64,000 nt of DNA, taken from positions 52,731,441-52,795,440 of the forward strand of contig NC_053143.1 in the NCBI RefSeq assembly GCF_016808335.1, written 5' to 3'. Below are positions 19,908-31,092 of this stretch, piece by piece (the first letter of the stretch is position 1; the number at the start of each line of letters is the position of its first letter). A program made the translations under genes and the position numbers. This DNA is from Panicum virgatum (lineage: Eukaryota > Streptophyta > Magnoliopsida > Poales > Poaceae). The notes under the pieces are model-generated. The model did not search any database. It was given only the letters and a program-made list of their open reading frames with translations, and had not been told where the DNA came from.

Positions 19908-21085
19908 CATATATATATATAGTACGTACTACTAGCGTTCTGTGTCCTACTAGCGAGAACATTCTTGTTTGACTCTTCGTTCTGTGTCCTGTGAGCGAGT
20001 CCTTCCTTCTAAGCCTGTTTGATGGAACTCGTGTACTCCTGTTTTTAATACTGAGTTTGCATTGTCTTGAAACATTTTTGTTCAAGATCTACCTTTCTTG
20101 CTTTGACGCACGCCGTGGCATGTATAAAACCTTTTTTTTTTTGCCTATTTGGACTCCGGGCTTTCCCTCTTTTAAATATAACAGACAGCTCTCTGCCGGT
20201 TCGATCGTTTTATAGAAAAAAATCTAGCTTTTTTAATTATTTACATCATTCATTATAATTTTTTCATAGCTGAATATGAATGGCAATGTGCTCTTTTCTG
20301 CAGCGTGTTCAATTCACAATTTATGGATGCGAGGCAAAGACCTAAATACACTCGGCAAAGACTTTGCCGAGTGTAGCACACGGTATACACCACACGGCGA
20401 TCAAAGATTCGGCAAAGACGTGTCTGCCGAGTGTCTTTCATCGGGCACTTGGCAAAGTCTTTGCCGAGTGTCCCATCGACTGTCGGCAGAAAAAAGGTTG
20501 GAGTCCAGGAATGAGCTCCAACAAATTTTTTTTTTGAACATGAGCTCCAACATTTGTAGTAGAGTACTAGGACATAATATGCACAAGTCAGAGTGTAATG
20601 AAATTGCTGCCTTCGGTATTTAGACAACAAATAAAGTTCCTATGTACTATTTACATGAATCTCCATATGTTCATTTTGTTCCAGACTGCTAAATTTGTAC
20701 TTAGGTCGAACTCATCTCACAAATACAGTCAGTTTATACAGTTAGAACAAGTTGCAGGGAATATGCCCTTCAATTTGAATATTAATTTAAATAATATATA
20801 ATTCAATATATTTTTGAATTAAAGGTTACTTATGTTTTTTAAATCACTTGCGTCTATGCTAGTTGATGTAATCAGCCTATATATATGTATACGCGCACAA
20901 CAATGAAAAATGAGCTAAATGGACGTGATGATTGCATTGGCCTCTCGGACGGTATATAGATACGAGACAACGTTTGGGGATCAAGACATTACAAGGAATC
21001 CATAGAGGAAGTCCTAACAAACTCTATCTAATCGGATATGTAGTGATATACAAATTCTTAACACAAATTTGGTAACTTTGTGAAT
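19908..21085. other. 3' flank of F-box gene 2
   Basis: Collinear in pieces with 13768-14230 after gene 1 (tctgtgtcct, catgtataaaacc, gacgtgatgattgcattg). It contains a CACTA-derived fragment at 20336-20490. No coding sequence is recognised; frames here are short and unsupported. Confidence 0.6.
20336..20490. mobile_element. CACTA-derived fragment with TTTGCCGAGTG repeats
   Basis: Contains cactcggcaaagactttgccgagtg and further inverted copies of TTTGCCGAGTG, as in the element at 14554-14839. No CACTA terminus or target duplication is visible on either side. It is therefore a remnant, or an element whose ends have decayed. Confidence 0.7.
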
Positions 21086-21087
21086 TG

Positions 21088-21231
21088 TGTTTGATCTCCA
21101 CATGGCCGGCAAGAGCTAGAGGAAGTTCTGCAGAATCCGGATTGATCTCCACACGGCAAACTACAATATATAGGAATTGGACTACCAAGCGCGGCGTCGC
21201 GATGATCGATCCGCCGCCGCAGCCTGCGTCC
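21088..21231 (+). promoter_or_regulatory. Upstream region of F-box gene 3, shared with gene 4
   Basis: gtttgatctccacatggccggcaagagctagaggaagttctg...gatctccacacg...aatatataggaa...gactaccaagc...cgatcgatccgccgccgcag matches 32107-32234 upstream of gene 4. Because the flank ends at ATGGCGACGGAC in both, that ATG (21232) is preferred over the in-frame ATG at 21202, which gene 4 lacks. The word aatatataggaa might be the TATA region. Confidence 0.6.
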
Positions 21232-21861
21232 ATGGCGACGGACACGGTGGCGGCGCCGGCTCTACCTGACGACGTGCTCGAGGACATCCTGGGCCGGCTC
21301 CCGGCGCGCAGCCTCGCGGCGTCGCAGATCGTCTGCAAGGCATGGCGCGACCTCGTCGCCGAGCGCCGGCTGCTGTTCCGGCTGCTCCTCCCGCACTCGG
21401 TGGCCGGCCTCTTCGTCAACTACATCGACCACGTGCACCACAGGCCGCACTTCTTCTCCCGCCCGAGGCCGCCGGCGCGCGGCGGACGGCGGCGCCCCCC
21501 AGACCATCGACGCCAGGTTCAGCTTCATCGTGCGCGAGAAGCTGTACAAGTGTTACAAGGTCCTCGACCACTGCAACGGCCTCGTCCTCCACAGCGGCGA
21601 GGACCACTACGGCGACAAGGCGCTGTACCTGTGCAACCCCACGACGCGGCAGTGGGCGCGCCTGCCGCCGCGCTCCGACAACGTCCGAGACTGGGAGCGC
21701 CGCGCGCTCGTCGCGTTCGACCCCGCCGTGTCGCCGCACTGGGAGGTGCTGCTGGCGCCCCTCGAGCCGCACAAGCTCGTGGAGGAGCAGCCGGGGAGGA
21801 GGAAGAAGAAGAGGAAGGAGGATGGTGACAGCGCATGGCGGACGACGGAATGGCCACCGGC

Positions 21862-22104
21862 CAGGGTTCACAATATCGCTCGAAATTTCGCGGTATACCC
21901 GATATTTCGGTTTTATCGGCGGGGTCCGATATTTTTTTACTATCCGAAATTGATTTTTTGAATATTTGTTTCACTAAAAAATAAATTTAAAAAGTAAACA
22001 TAAAAAATAAAAAATAAAATAAAATAAAAAAATACCGATATTCCCGATATTTCGACTTTATCAGTGATGGCCGATTTTTTTTCATACCGGAATTAAAAAC
22101 CCTG
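21862..22104. mobile_element. hAT MITE, 243 bp, in exon 1 of F-box gene 3
   Basis: Ends CAGGGTT... and ...AACCCTG, flanked by the perfect 8-bp duplication CCACCGGC (21854-21861 and 22105-22112). The AT-rich interior contains cccgatatttcg motifs in both orientations and an A/T microsatellite. Gene 4 retains the uninterrupted sequence at the corresponding place. Confidence 0.95.
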
Positions 22105-22358
22105 CCACCGGCGACATGGCCGTGGCACTTGTTCTCCTCGACGACAATGCAGTGGGAGGAGAAGGTGTTCGTCCGGGAAGGCGAGGCGGCGGGGACAGTC
22201 GCCGGCTTGCTGCTGCATTCCTCGGATGACTACTGCTACGATGCCCCTGTGGCGCTACGGCGCCTATTGGCAGGGAACACTTTACATGCACTGCCGCGGT
22301 GAATATGTCTCTAGGTAAACATAAGGTGATCTTACCTTTTTCTTTTTTGCCATCGATC

Positions 22359-22510
22359 ATCCATTCTAAATTATAGATGTTTATATTATTTTTAGATGTA
22401 TAATTTTTTATATACATCTAGATATATACTATATCTAGATACACGGTAAAAATTAAAATTTATGCACGTAGAAATGCCAAAACAATCAATAATTTGGAAT
22501 GAAGGAAGTA
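22359..22510. mobile_element. Degenerate Stowaway MITE in the intron of F-box gene 3
   Basis: Begins near atccattctaaattata and ends ataatttggaatgaaggaagta, a decayed form of the Stowaway terminal consensus (ctccgttccaaattat / ataatttggaacggagg). The same element occupies the intron of gene 4 (39302-39452), so the insertion predates the gene 3 / gene 4 duplication. Confidence 0.75.
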
Positions 22511-23191
22511 ACATTGCAGTGTTGATTTCCTCGTATCAGTTGATAATTAAAGTGTCAACTTTCTCATTGGTTCATATGCAGGCTGTCCTTGTCTACTAAT
22601 AAGTACCAAGTAATCAAATTGCCGATAGACTTGGCAGAGTGTCAACAAGGTGCAAAGTCATTTATAGGGAGATCAGGAAACGGTGTATGCTTTGGAGCTC
22701 TTGATGACATGGCCCGGCTTCGTGTTTGGATGCTCGACGAATCGGATGGTAACAAGATAGAGTGGGTATTGAAGCATCGCAGTGTGGTCAATCCAGACTA
22801 TCACCAAATGAAATATGATGGCCCCTGGATGATTGCTGATGCTTACGGAGTTTTCAAAAATAATATCAGTACTTATGATGATGAGAGTGATACTGAAGAT
22901 GAAGAAGCATCACAGGAAGGTAGCATTGAATGGAACTCGGATGATGATGACATCATCAACCCCGCAGATGAGAACGATTATTATTATTATTATTCTTCTA
23001 GGAAGTGTGTTACTTTCCTTGGATTTCATCCGTACAAGGAGGTAATCTTCTTGGGTGTCGAGGACAATTTAGGGGTGGCTTGTCATTTTGACAGCGGAAA
23101 GGTTCAGTATCTAGGTGAGTTAAATCCAGGTACTTATAATCAGGGTCCGTGCGAAGCCTTTGTATACACACCCTGCAAAATCGGAGTTTAG

Positions 23192-23726
23192 CATATGCAA
23201 GCACCTGGACCTTTGATTTCATCAGTCCCAATTTTTCTAGCTCTGTTGATCTATCTTCATTCAGATCCACAAATTTTTCCAATTTTAAATTATGAAAAAA
23301 CACTATATATAAGAACGGCGAGCTTCTTACCGCCCACATCACTACTCATTGCAAGCTGCATGTTGGTTTCGATACAACTCCGGATTGCGTTTTGGTGACA
23401 ATTTTCTTAAGAAAATTCAGCTCAGGATACGACATTCCACCATACAAGCTTAATAAATATTTTGTTGTCCTTTTAGTTGTGTCCTAAGTCAAATATTTAT
23501 ATGTTTGACCATCAATTTCTAGAAATTTGCATAGTTTAACAATATGCAAATTACATATTATAAAAGTATTTCTCATGGTGAATCCGAGAAAACAGTTGTT
23601 GGTTAGGTTTCTTATGATGGAACATGTCCATCTAGGTACTTCCACAGGTTCTCGCATGTTCGGCTAACTATCCTTTTATAGGTAGACGATATGTGTGTTC
23701 ATAGTGAATATGTGTGCCCGTATATT
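23192..23726. other. 3' flank of F-box gene 3, shared with gene 4
   Basis: Phrases such as gtttgaccatcaatttctagaaatttgcatagtttaacaatatgcaaatta and ggaacatgtccatctaggtacttccac recur at 40285-40435 after gene 4, and similarity ends near 23690 / 40470. Non-coding; may include the 3' UTR. It marks the right edge of the gene 3/4 duplication unit. Confidence 0.7.
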
Positions 23727-24480
23727 TTAAGCTAATTGAGTATGTGTTGGCCCGAAGAGCATGTGATCGATTTTTGTATAATATGAGCATTCCCAGCCTT
23801 TTGCCACAAGTCTTGCTACATTTCTTTCCACATTCCCTTCTGAGTCACATTTTGCTATGTAAACCCTGTTGCAGCCTACTATCTTGGCCCGATTATGAAT
23901 TTCTTCTCTAACATAAACTTCGTAGTCACGAGGGATGGCTGATCTTCTAACTCTTTGAGACTTTTTTAGGGCCTCAACATTTGGCGCATCTTCCATATGG
24001 GGCTGTTGCAGCTCTTCCAAATGTGCGACAACAGTTTCTATCGGCTCCTAAACGGCAGGTTCCTGGTTCTTATTTGTTGTTGCCACAGGAGAACTAACAA
24101 CAGGTGTTGTAACCACAGTGTATGACACTGTCGATGAAGCAGCAACAGCAACAGGTATTGAGAAAAAATGGCTCTTGGGTCATCAGAGTGGGAACATGTA
24201 CCCGCTTCTCCTCAAGGCTAATTTCTCGGGGTACCATTCTCCCACTGACTAACTTGTCATGCAAGAAGATAGCGTGTGTCTTATTTCTATGAACTTCATG
24301 TCTTTTAGGACAACAGAAACGATAGCCTTTCCACTTATCTGAATAGCCAATGAAATGGCGACTGACTTTCTTGGGATCTAGTTTTCCAATGTCTGGGTTA
24401 AACATTTTGACCTCAGCTAGACAGTACCACACACGTAAATAATTAAGTGAGGGTTCTCTTTCTGTCCATAACTCATACGG
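23727..24480 (-). pseudogene. Copia (Ty1) polyprotein fragment
   Basis: On the minus strand, 24432-24150 reads WYCLAEVKMFNPDIGKLDPK, VSRHFIGYSDKWKGYRF and GRMVPREISLEEKRVHVPT. This is the tail of the integrase region of Copia polyproteins. Further down, 24020-23727 reads LKKSQRVRRSAIPRDYEVYV, then VGCNRVYIAKCDSEGNVERN and VARLVAKGW, the connector and start of the Copia reverse transcriptase. The frame changes in between and a Cys run replaces part of the linker. No LTR could be assigned, so it is an isolated decayed fragment. Confidence 0.85.
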
Positions 24481-25048
24481 TGTTTCGGACGCGACTTACT
24501 TGGTACTCGATTAAGAATATGAACAAGGATTTTTAATTTAATGCCTCCATCCACAAACTTATCGATAAAATGGAGTAACTTATTATACTTCTCACTATAC
24601 TCATTAAAGTATGATTGTGTCTTTTAGCTACTCCATTCTGACGAGGCTCATTCGGTATGAATACTGGCCAACTACAAGTTCCAAGAATTTAGCTATTTCT
24701 TTGCATAGGGGTATCAATATCATGACCGTTGTACTCCCCTAACGGTCATGATCACTGTTTATAGATCATTGTTGCCCTCAATGCATTTTATGCATTGCAC
24801 TTGATTTAAAGTGTAGAGGAATGGAGAGTATTTTTCTTAACTGACTTCACAATCCTCCCCCTCTAAGTATGGCATAAACTTTACTACTATAATTTTTAAA
24901 CCATTCAGAATTCTCGTGAATGAGGAGACATTTATAACTGACTTTATTCACATGAAGTTATTTCATAACTCTATGGGAGCACACTTTCCTCATTCTACTT
25001 CTGCAAGTCATGCTCGCATGTTTTTCTTACCTTTTATTTTGTACACTA
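24481..25048. other. Retroelement-derived sequence, no intact gene
   Basis: Upstream (in minus orientation) continuation of the Copia fragment. Short pieces of integrase-like reading may persist near 24480-24700, but there is no usable frame. AT-rich from 24700 on, with cataccttttatt-type simple sequence. Confidence 0.45.
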
Positions 25049-25258
25049 CTCCCTCCATCCCAAAATACAAATCATTCTAAAAAATTTAGGATGGATTAAC
25101 AAGAAGGTAAAATGACCATGCTTGCCCCTATTTATTATCCATATTTGATAGTAATTGATTCTTACGTGCACATGCACTTTCTAAATAGGATAAAGTGACT
25201 TATTTTTTGGGAAAAATTTTGAATCCTATAATAACTTATTTTTTTGAGACAGAGGGAG
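25049..25258. mobile_element. Stowaway MITE, 210 bp
   Basis: Starts CTCCCTCCATCCCAAAATA and ends ...GACAGAGGGAG, flanked by TA on both sides (25047-25048, 25259-25260). This is the classical Tc1/mariner-related Stowaway structure of grasses. Confidence 0.93.
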
Positions 25259-25260
25259 TA

Positions 25261-26440
25261 CTTCCTTTAGTCCAAAAACTGATTTCAGATCAATATGATA
25301 CTTCAAGGAAGGGTTTGAATTATTATTCAAATAATTCATTTTCTTATTGATGTGCTCAGCTCGGTTGATGGATTCAACCTATCAAGCCTTAATTTTTCTC
25401 TTTCCTTTCTATCCATGTATGATGACTCCATCTTCGTGGCCATATTACACATTCAAAAACTGTACATTTCACCATCACTAGATTGCTCCGCAGTGAGCTA
25501 CTCAATTTGAGGGCCCACATACGTATGTAAAGAGTCAGCAATGGTGTTATTTGGGATTGCCCCTCTTTGGCCTCAACTCATTGTGATACGTCACGGGGTC
25601 CCGATCTTCACGATGTAGAATCTTGTTCTTGATAACTAGCTGTAGAACAGCCGGATAACTTGCTGTAAGCAGCGATAACTAGTGAAACCTGGTAAATAAA
25701 ACTCGAAGTCAACCACCGTCTTTAATTAACCGGCAACTTGAATTGAGGATTCTCCCAACCACACTCTCAAAGAACCAACCAACACAACCTACAATCAATC
25801 AAGGCAAACCTTGAAGGGAGTAGGAGCACCAATTGGGAGAGGATGAAGCCACCGCTTCTGCAATCCCACGAAGGAATTCACAAGAGAAAAGGGGTAGAGA
25901 TCACTCTCAATATTTGTTATCACACAGCTGAACAAAGAGGTTCTGAATTTCAATTATCAAAAGTCTTCCTTAATCTCTAAGATATATGGGATATATATAC
26001 AAGGAACAACCCTCCTTGTTGGGTGTGAATGGACCTTAGAGTTTCTGGAGTTATGGTAACTCAAAAACCACCACGAAGTGAAATCTCGAGTAGCCTCGCG
26101 TGGCTGTTAGTCTTCTGTGCAGTCTCCACTAAATCGGTCATAACTCCTTATTGGGAAGTCCAATGGACATGAAGTTTGTTGCGTTGGAAAGCTAACCTGA
26201 TAAGCTTTCACACCATGTGCAGCATACACCATGAAACATTGTACAGTGGTACCATTTTGCTTGGGAAGTTGAACATCTAGCAGACTGTTGAACTTCTGAC
26301 CAGTCTTCACTATAGTACTCGGATCTCATTAGTAGATAATCCAAAGTACTCGGCATGAATGTTATTGGAAAGTAGAATTGATAAGCTTTCTAAAATGTCC
26401 TCATTGACCTTTATATCTTTTGGGAATAAAAAGTTATGAC
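25261..26440. other. Unclassified repeat-like sequence
   Basis: About 1.2 kb without a supportable gene. It contains oligo-style phrases typical of LTR leader or LTR sequence (for example ccaacacaacctacaatcaatcaagg, atatatacaaggaacaacc), but I found no matching second LTR inside the window. The frame at 26107-26310 (minus) is short and unrecognised. Confidence 0.4.
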
Positions 26441-26590
26441 TGATTCTCTCAAACTGTTATGTAGGAGTGGTCGTGTTCGAGCGGGATCCTTCTCTGTAAT
26501 CTTCTCCTTGTGTATTCTTGTCATCCTCCTTGGTGAACCTGAGCAATAGCAACATGCACGACTTAGGCAGTATATAATCCTCCGGACACC
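26441..26590 (-). pseudogene. Retroelement polyprotein tail, piece 2
   Basis: Minus strand from about 26578: EDYILPKSCMLLLLRFTKED, then DKNTQGEDYREG. Together with piece 1 (29295-29473, ending EVNTLLYEIQFNI) it matches a C-terminal tail that I recall from grass Ty3-type polyproteins: a GPITRSRAK motif, then LQQEV, then LPKSCM. The 2.7-kb insert at 26590-29294 separates FNI from EDY. Confidence 0.6.
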
Positions 26591-28029
26591 TACCTGGCGC
26601 GCCAAATGTCGTGGTGTGGCAAACCACAGCCGGGTGGCGGAATGCACCCGCCTAAGCCCAGAGGGTGAGTACTCGGGGGTTAGCTAGGACTAGTTCGATC
26701 TCCTACAAGAACACGATGAACACAGCCGGTTTAGAGTGGTTCGGGCCGCCGGAGCGTAATACCCTACGTCCACTGTGTGCTGTATTGCTTGAGACTGAGT
26801 GAGTTTGTGCTCGAGAGTGCTCGAGAGCCTTGGAAAGTGTATCTGTGTTCTAGCGGGCGTGCCCTCCCTTTTATATGTCCAAGGGGAGCACGTACACTGA
26901 GTGGGGCCCCGACATGTGGACCCGGCGATGTATTATAAACTACACTTTGGCCTTCAATGTCTCAGATCCGGAGATCTTGTCGTCGGCTTCTGTGCGTAGC
27001 TTCTGACCAGGGGTGGTCTTGAGCTGTCCTGTCAGAGTAGAGTCTAGCCTCTGGACCCGCGCGTCGAGATCATGATGAAGCGCCGAACTACTGACTCAGT
27101 CCGTTGTAGTAGCGTGCACTGTTGCTCCGGTTAGTAGCTGGTCATCATGACTCGTCACCCACGCGCGCGACGCTGAGACACTACTGCGTGCCTCGGTAAC
27201 AGACGAGCCGCGTTGGAAATAGGCAGGCTTACCGTGTTATCATGTCATGCCTGTCCAACCCGTGAGTGGGTATCCGATGCCCTGCTCTGGCAGTGCACGC
27301 CCCAACCACTAGCATTTAATGCGGCAGGAGGGCTGGCTTCAGGCAGAAGACTCGTGCCAGTGGGACACGTGGCGGCACCGGACCCGGGGGTCGGCGGCCA
27401 CGCCCACAAGGGCACGTGGCGGTTCCGGACCCCTGCCCAAGTAGCTAGCTGAGCCGAGAGCTCACAGGGGTCCGGATAGGCACGTGGAGGTCCCGGACCC
27501 ACCTGCGGGGGGTCCAGGTCCACGGCCACAGGTGCTGAGCATTTCCACCTCTGGGACACGTGGTGACACCGTACCCATCCCCGAGCGGGAAGTGGGTCTG
27601 GGACCGTTGGTCCGGTGAGATGGAGTCGGACCCCAAGGGTCCGGCTGCTCAGCTCCTTAGGGCGTAGTTACGGATAACTACGCGAGTCATGGCACAGTAG
27701 GAGTGGGTACCCCAGTTGCAGGGTACCGACAAAGGCCCCTTGGCCCGCCTCGGGAGAGGCAACGAACCCGCAGGTGGGGCCACTACTGTGAGCAACTTGG
27801 CTGCTTCTGGCACCCAGCGGTGCGCGCCACAAGGGTCTTGTCCTGCGTTGTCCATCCTTTGGGTCACCTGCTGCATCATCACGTTTGGACCTGCACATGA
27901 CTCAAGGTAGATGCTTAGTAGCATGCCCACGGGTCCCAAATCCTGTTGGCTGTGATCCTTTGAGATAGACAGCTAGGCTCAGTGAACGGAGCTCAAGGGG
28001 CCGGCCTTTAGGTTAAGAGAAAGTCCGAA

Positions 28030-28610
28030 CCTCCAGGTTCCCAGTCCTAGGTACTATGGCACTCATTCACAAGAGGTGGTGCGTGCAGGCTTAGGGTTCG
28101 GAACTAGGCTAAGCGGCTACACGGCTCCGGACCTCCCCGGAGAATGAGTGCGCTTCCCTGAACCTGCAGGTTCCCAGGGGTCCGAACCCCTCTCTTCCAT
28201 GAGGGGTCTCGAGCTAAGTCACTAACTAGCCAACTCAATTCCGACCACAATCACCACACAAGAGTAAGAAGCCACGTGGGGGTTAGCGCAAACAGAAAGC
28301 GTAGATTGAAATTGGAATATAACATCCTTAGAGGCGAACTGAGAATAAACTTTTCCTTTATAACTAGATGTACATGAGATGTGCGATGTAAGCCAGAACA
28401 CGGGTTTATGAGGCCGGAGCTGTCCGGACCTCCGGGCCCCCCCAGTCTTAGGTACTACGGTACTCGCCCTAGGGAGGTAGAGTATGCAGGCTTAGGGTAC
28501 GGAACCAGGCTAAGCGGCTACATGGCTCCAGACCTCCCCGGAGGGTGAGTATGCTTCCCTGAACCTGGTTTGCAGAGGTCCGGACCCCTCCACAGGGGAG
28601 GCTCACCGGA
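28030..28610. repeat. Diverged internal duplication (about 180 bp, two copies)
   Basis: 28030-28210 and 28440-28610 share, in order, gtcctaggtacta-gg-actc, gcaggcttagggt-cgga, aggctaagcggctaca-ggctcc, gacctccccggag, cttccctgaacctg and gtccg-acccctc. The intervening 230 bp are unrelated. Both lie inside the relic 26590-29294. Confidence 0.8.
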
Positions 28611-28756
28611 CTGGTCCACACGGAAGTACTACCTAGTTACAAAGGAAAATGTTTTATTCCCTGCTGGGCCTCTAAGGGTAGGACTTACAGAGATGTAGAG
28701 TCGGAGATGCGACCGGAGTCGGCTTAACGTTGGAGAGAGCCACCAGAGTCATCTTA

Positions 28757-28867
28757 GTGCGACTGGAGTGGGCTTTCCGCCGGAGCGGGCTTGGTGCGAC
28801 CGGAGTCGGCTTTCCGCCGGAGCGGGCTTGGTGCGACCAGAGTCGGCTTTCTGCCGGAGCGGGCTTC
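28757..28867 (+). repeat. 37-bp minisatellite, three units
   Basis: Units start gtgcgac at 28757, 28794 and 28831 and end ...gccggagcgggctt with few differences. The unit is a coding-like phrase on neither strand. It is too regular to be chance and too few and too GC-rich for a CRISPR array. Confidence 0.9.
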
Positions 28868-29172
28868 CTCACATGAGTGAGGTATGCTGCGAGCTGGGAT
28901 TTGTCGCTCCGCCGCTCGCAGCTTGTGAGGGGGCCCTTCACGGGCGCCCTGACTCTCGCTGACATGCAGCGCGTGCCGCTGCCGACGGTGGCTGCTCCAC
29001 AGGCACGGTTGCCACTGGCGCAGGGAGGCGAGAGGTGCGTGGCGCGGATGATACCACACCCTCCGTCACCTCCACGTCGTCGTCGTGGTGGGAGTGCTCA
29101 ACCATCCGAACCATGGAGATGAGAAAGAGATGAACTAGAACTAGCTAAAGTGCCCCTACCTGGCGCGCCAAA

Positions 29173-29294
29173 TGTCGTGGTGTGGCAAACCACAGCCGGG
29201 TGGCGGAATGCACCCGCCTAACCCCCGAGTACTCACCCTTTGGGCTTAGGCGGGTGCATTCCGCCACCCGGCTGTGGTTTGCCACACCACGACA
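29173..29294. repeat. 122-bp near-perfect inverted repeat
   Basis: 29173-29220 (TGTCGTGGTGTGGCAAACCA...cccgcct) is the reverse complement of 29247-29294. The centre carries cccgagtactcaccctttggg, which is itself the reverse complement of the continuation seen at 26661-26680. It therefore looks like an LTR terminus joined to an inverted copy of the same terminus. Confidence 0.85.
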
Positions 29295-29473
29295 ATATTA
29301 AATTGAATTTCATAGAGTAGCGTGTTCACCTCTTGTTGTAGTATCTTAGCTCGGCTATATGTAATTGGTCCATCAAAGACTTGGGCTGGTGTCAATGTAG
29401 GTGATACTTGAGTCGGTGTAGCTTGAATTGGGAGTTGTAACATGTTGCTTGATGGTGTGGTCGACGTGGTCAT
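29295..29473 (-). pseudogene. Retroelement polyprotein tail, piece 1
   Basis: Minus strand from 29473: MTTSTTPSSNMLQLPIQA, then VFDGPITYSRAKILQQEV and NTLLYEIQFNI, after which the inserted GC-rich relic begins. The GPIT-x-SRAK word is characteristic of the extra tail of grass Ty3-type polyproteins. It continues on the far side of the insert at 26578. Confidence 0.6.
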
Positions 29474-31092
29474 ATCACATTGAGTTCTTAATTATCGTGA
29501 CACAATAAAACTGCACAATCGATTCTAGGATAGCATAAGAGCTACCTCAAAATTTCTCTCACTATGTTGGATACACAAACAGCTCATGAGTCATCACAAA
29601 CTTCTCCTGCCATGCAGGATATGAATAGCATAAGTACTATGCCAAACTTCTCCCGCCATGTGGGATAATTCCCTATGAGGCACATAAGTACTGCAAGTCT
29701 GCAACTAGCTCTCAGGACACAAAAAGTGCTTACATCAATTTTAGAAATAAATTTGAATACTCTGTAACGTTAGTCAAATTAAATATGTAGCTGACTTACT
29801 GCAACAAAATTTAGTCATGATGACCAAAAACATTAACTTTACTTCATTTTCTGATTAAATCGTCCCATTGGTTCCATTTTAATCAGAAAATTAATAAATT
29901 AACAACAGCAGAAGCTTTTAGTGAGAGAGTCACTAAACTTATTTTGGCCCAATGCCCTTTCCCCATAAAAAGCAATATTTTTGCTTGCAGCCAAGTAATC
30001 TCATGTGTTGATGAAAATCAATGGTTGTCTTTCTTTTTCTCTCGGGAAAAATTGTATGCCTTAGTTTAACGTTGGTCAAAACTAAGCCATATAACATGCT
30101 CTTCTACATTAATTCTACATCATCATTGCGTAGAAATAGAATCAATGCATGCAAAACTTATAATAAAGAATTATAATATTGTTATCATCAATGTTGGTAA
30201 GAAAGTTAACAATATCATACTTAATTGAAAATAAAAAATAACTACTCTTCCAATTAAATTTTCCCGTTGGTTCCAATTTAATTGGGAGATGAACATCATC
30301 GCAGCGGAAAAAATAATTCTATTCAGAATCAATTCTATCTTATAAACATTTCGGTGTGCTCATCTATCTATAAATAATTTATCCCGTTGGTTCAAAATTG
30401 AATGGAAATAAAACTATACAAAATTCATAAAAAAAAGGCTTCTGAAAAAATAAACTTAAATAAAAAACTTCACTGTTCCAACTTCCAAAATGTAGAGTCA
30501 GCCCGCGACCCACTCCATCGGCTCGGCCCAGCAAAACTGGCCCAGCATGCGGCTCCCCTTCATCCCGCGTGGATCTCGTCCGTTGGATGCGATCTGACGG
30601 CTAATGGTGGCGATCAGGGAAATAAAGGGGGGCGGTTCTTCTGCAAACCCTAACCCTAGGGTTACTCCTTTCCTCTCAGGCCCGAGAGGTCAGTGCTGCC
30701 GTGACGTTGACACCGACCATCGAGCCACCATGGCCAGCGATTGGGCCCGATGATTCTTTTCCCCCTTCCTCATTTCTTCTTGTGACGGCTTGTTGCATGT
30801 AGCTCAGGCCTCCGTCGCCTAGACCGTGCCCTCGCGGGCCTTCTCGACGGCTTAGTCGGGCGCCAATGCCAGCGTCACGACGCCGTGCCGCTCAATCTAG
30901 CCACCGCTCCATGGCCGAGCGATGGCCCCTCTTTCTTTTTCTCACGCAGTCGGGTTCGGCTCGGCGCGGTACCATGGTGCCCCCGTGCACCCTCACAGGC
31001 CCTCTCGCAGGCTCCGTGTGTGACCAAATTGCGCACGGTTCAATCAAGGGGCTCTTCTGAGGTGCTCTTGTGCGAGCGACATCAGACAGCGC
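29474..31092. other. Retroelement-like sequence without recognisable gene
   Basis: 29474-30480 is AT-rich and contains three diverged copies of a phrase (cgtcccattggttccattttaatcag at about 29861, tttcccgttggttccaatttaattgg at about 30264, tatcccgttggttcaaaattgaatgg at about 30382). From 30490 the sequence is GC-richer with ccctaaccctagggttact and a Ser/Arg/Ala-coding stretch. No domain could be named; possibly the leader of an old LTR element. Confidence 0.4.

Larger units (their letters stand above)
21232..23191 (+). pseudogene. F-box protein gene 3 (exon 1 broken, exon 2 intact)
   Basis: Exon 1 starts MATDTVAAPALPDDVLEDIL with the F-box (GRLPARSLAASQIVCKAWRD). A frameshift lies at about 21480-21505, where the Gly/Asp-rich linker differs from gene 4. 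The next frame carries CYKVLDHCNGLVLHSGED, YLCNPTTRQWARLPP and FDPAVSPHWEVLLAPLE. A hAT MITE (21862-22104) interrupts WPPA, and a 1-bp insertion near 22246 shifts the end of exon 1. The intron is 22315-22581. Exon 2 (22582-23191) is fully open: RLSLSTNKYQVIKLPIDLAE, FIGRSGNGVCFGALDDMARL, an Asp/Glu-rich region, five consecutive Tyr from an ATT-type microsatellite, LGFHPYKEVIFLG and FVYTPCKIGV. Exon 2 shows the intact C-terminal design of the family; the gene as a whole is dead. Confidence 0.9.
26590..29294 (-). mobile_element. LTR-retrotransposon relic with tandem terminus/PBS-like junctions
   Basis: A GC-rich block inserted in an older polyprotein tail. The word ctacctggcgcgccaaa followed by TGTCGTGGTGTGGCAAACC...cccgcctaa occurs at 26590-26654 and again at 29156-29219, 2566 bp apart. 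An inverted copy ends the block at 29294 (...GCCACACCACGACA). In minus orientation each TGTCG...CGACA terminus is followed by TTTGGCGCGCCAGGTAGG, which looks like an LTR end followed by a primer-binding-type site. The interior has no gag or pol, only a partial internal duplication (28030-28210 vs 28440-28610) and a 37-bp minisatellite. No clean target duplication was found, so class and ends are tentative. Confidence 0.55.

Noticed and set aside
28757..28867. CRISPR-like array
   Set aside because: Three directly adjacent 37-bp units without spacers in plant DNA; it is a minisatellite.
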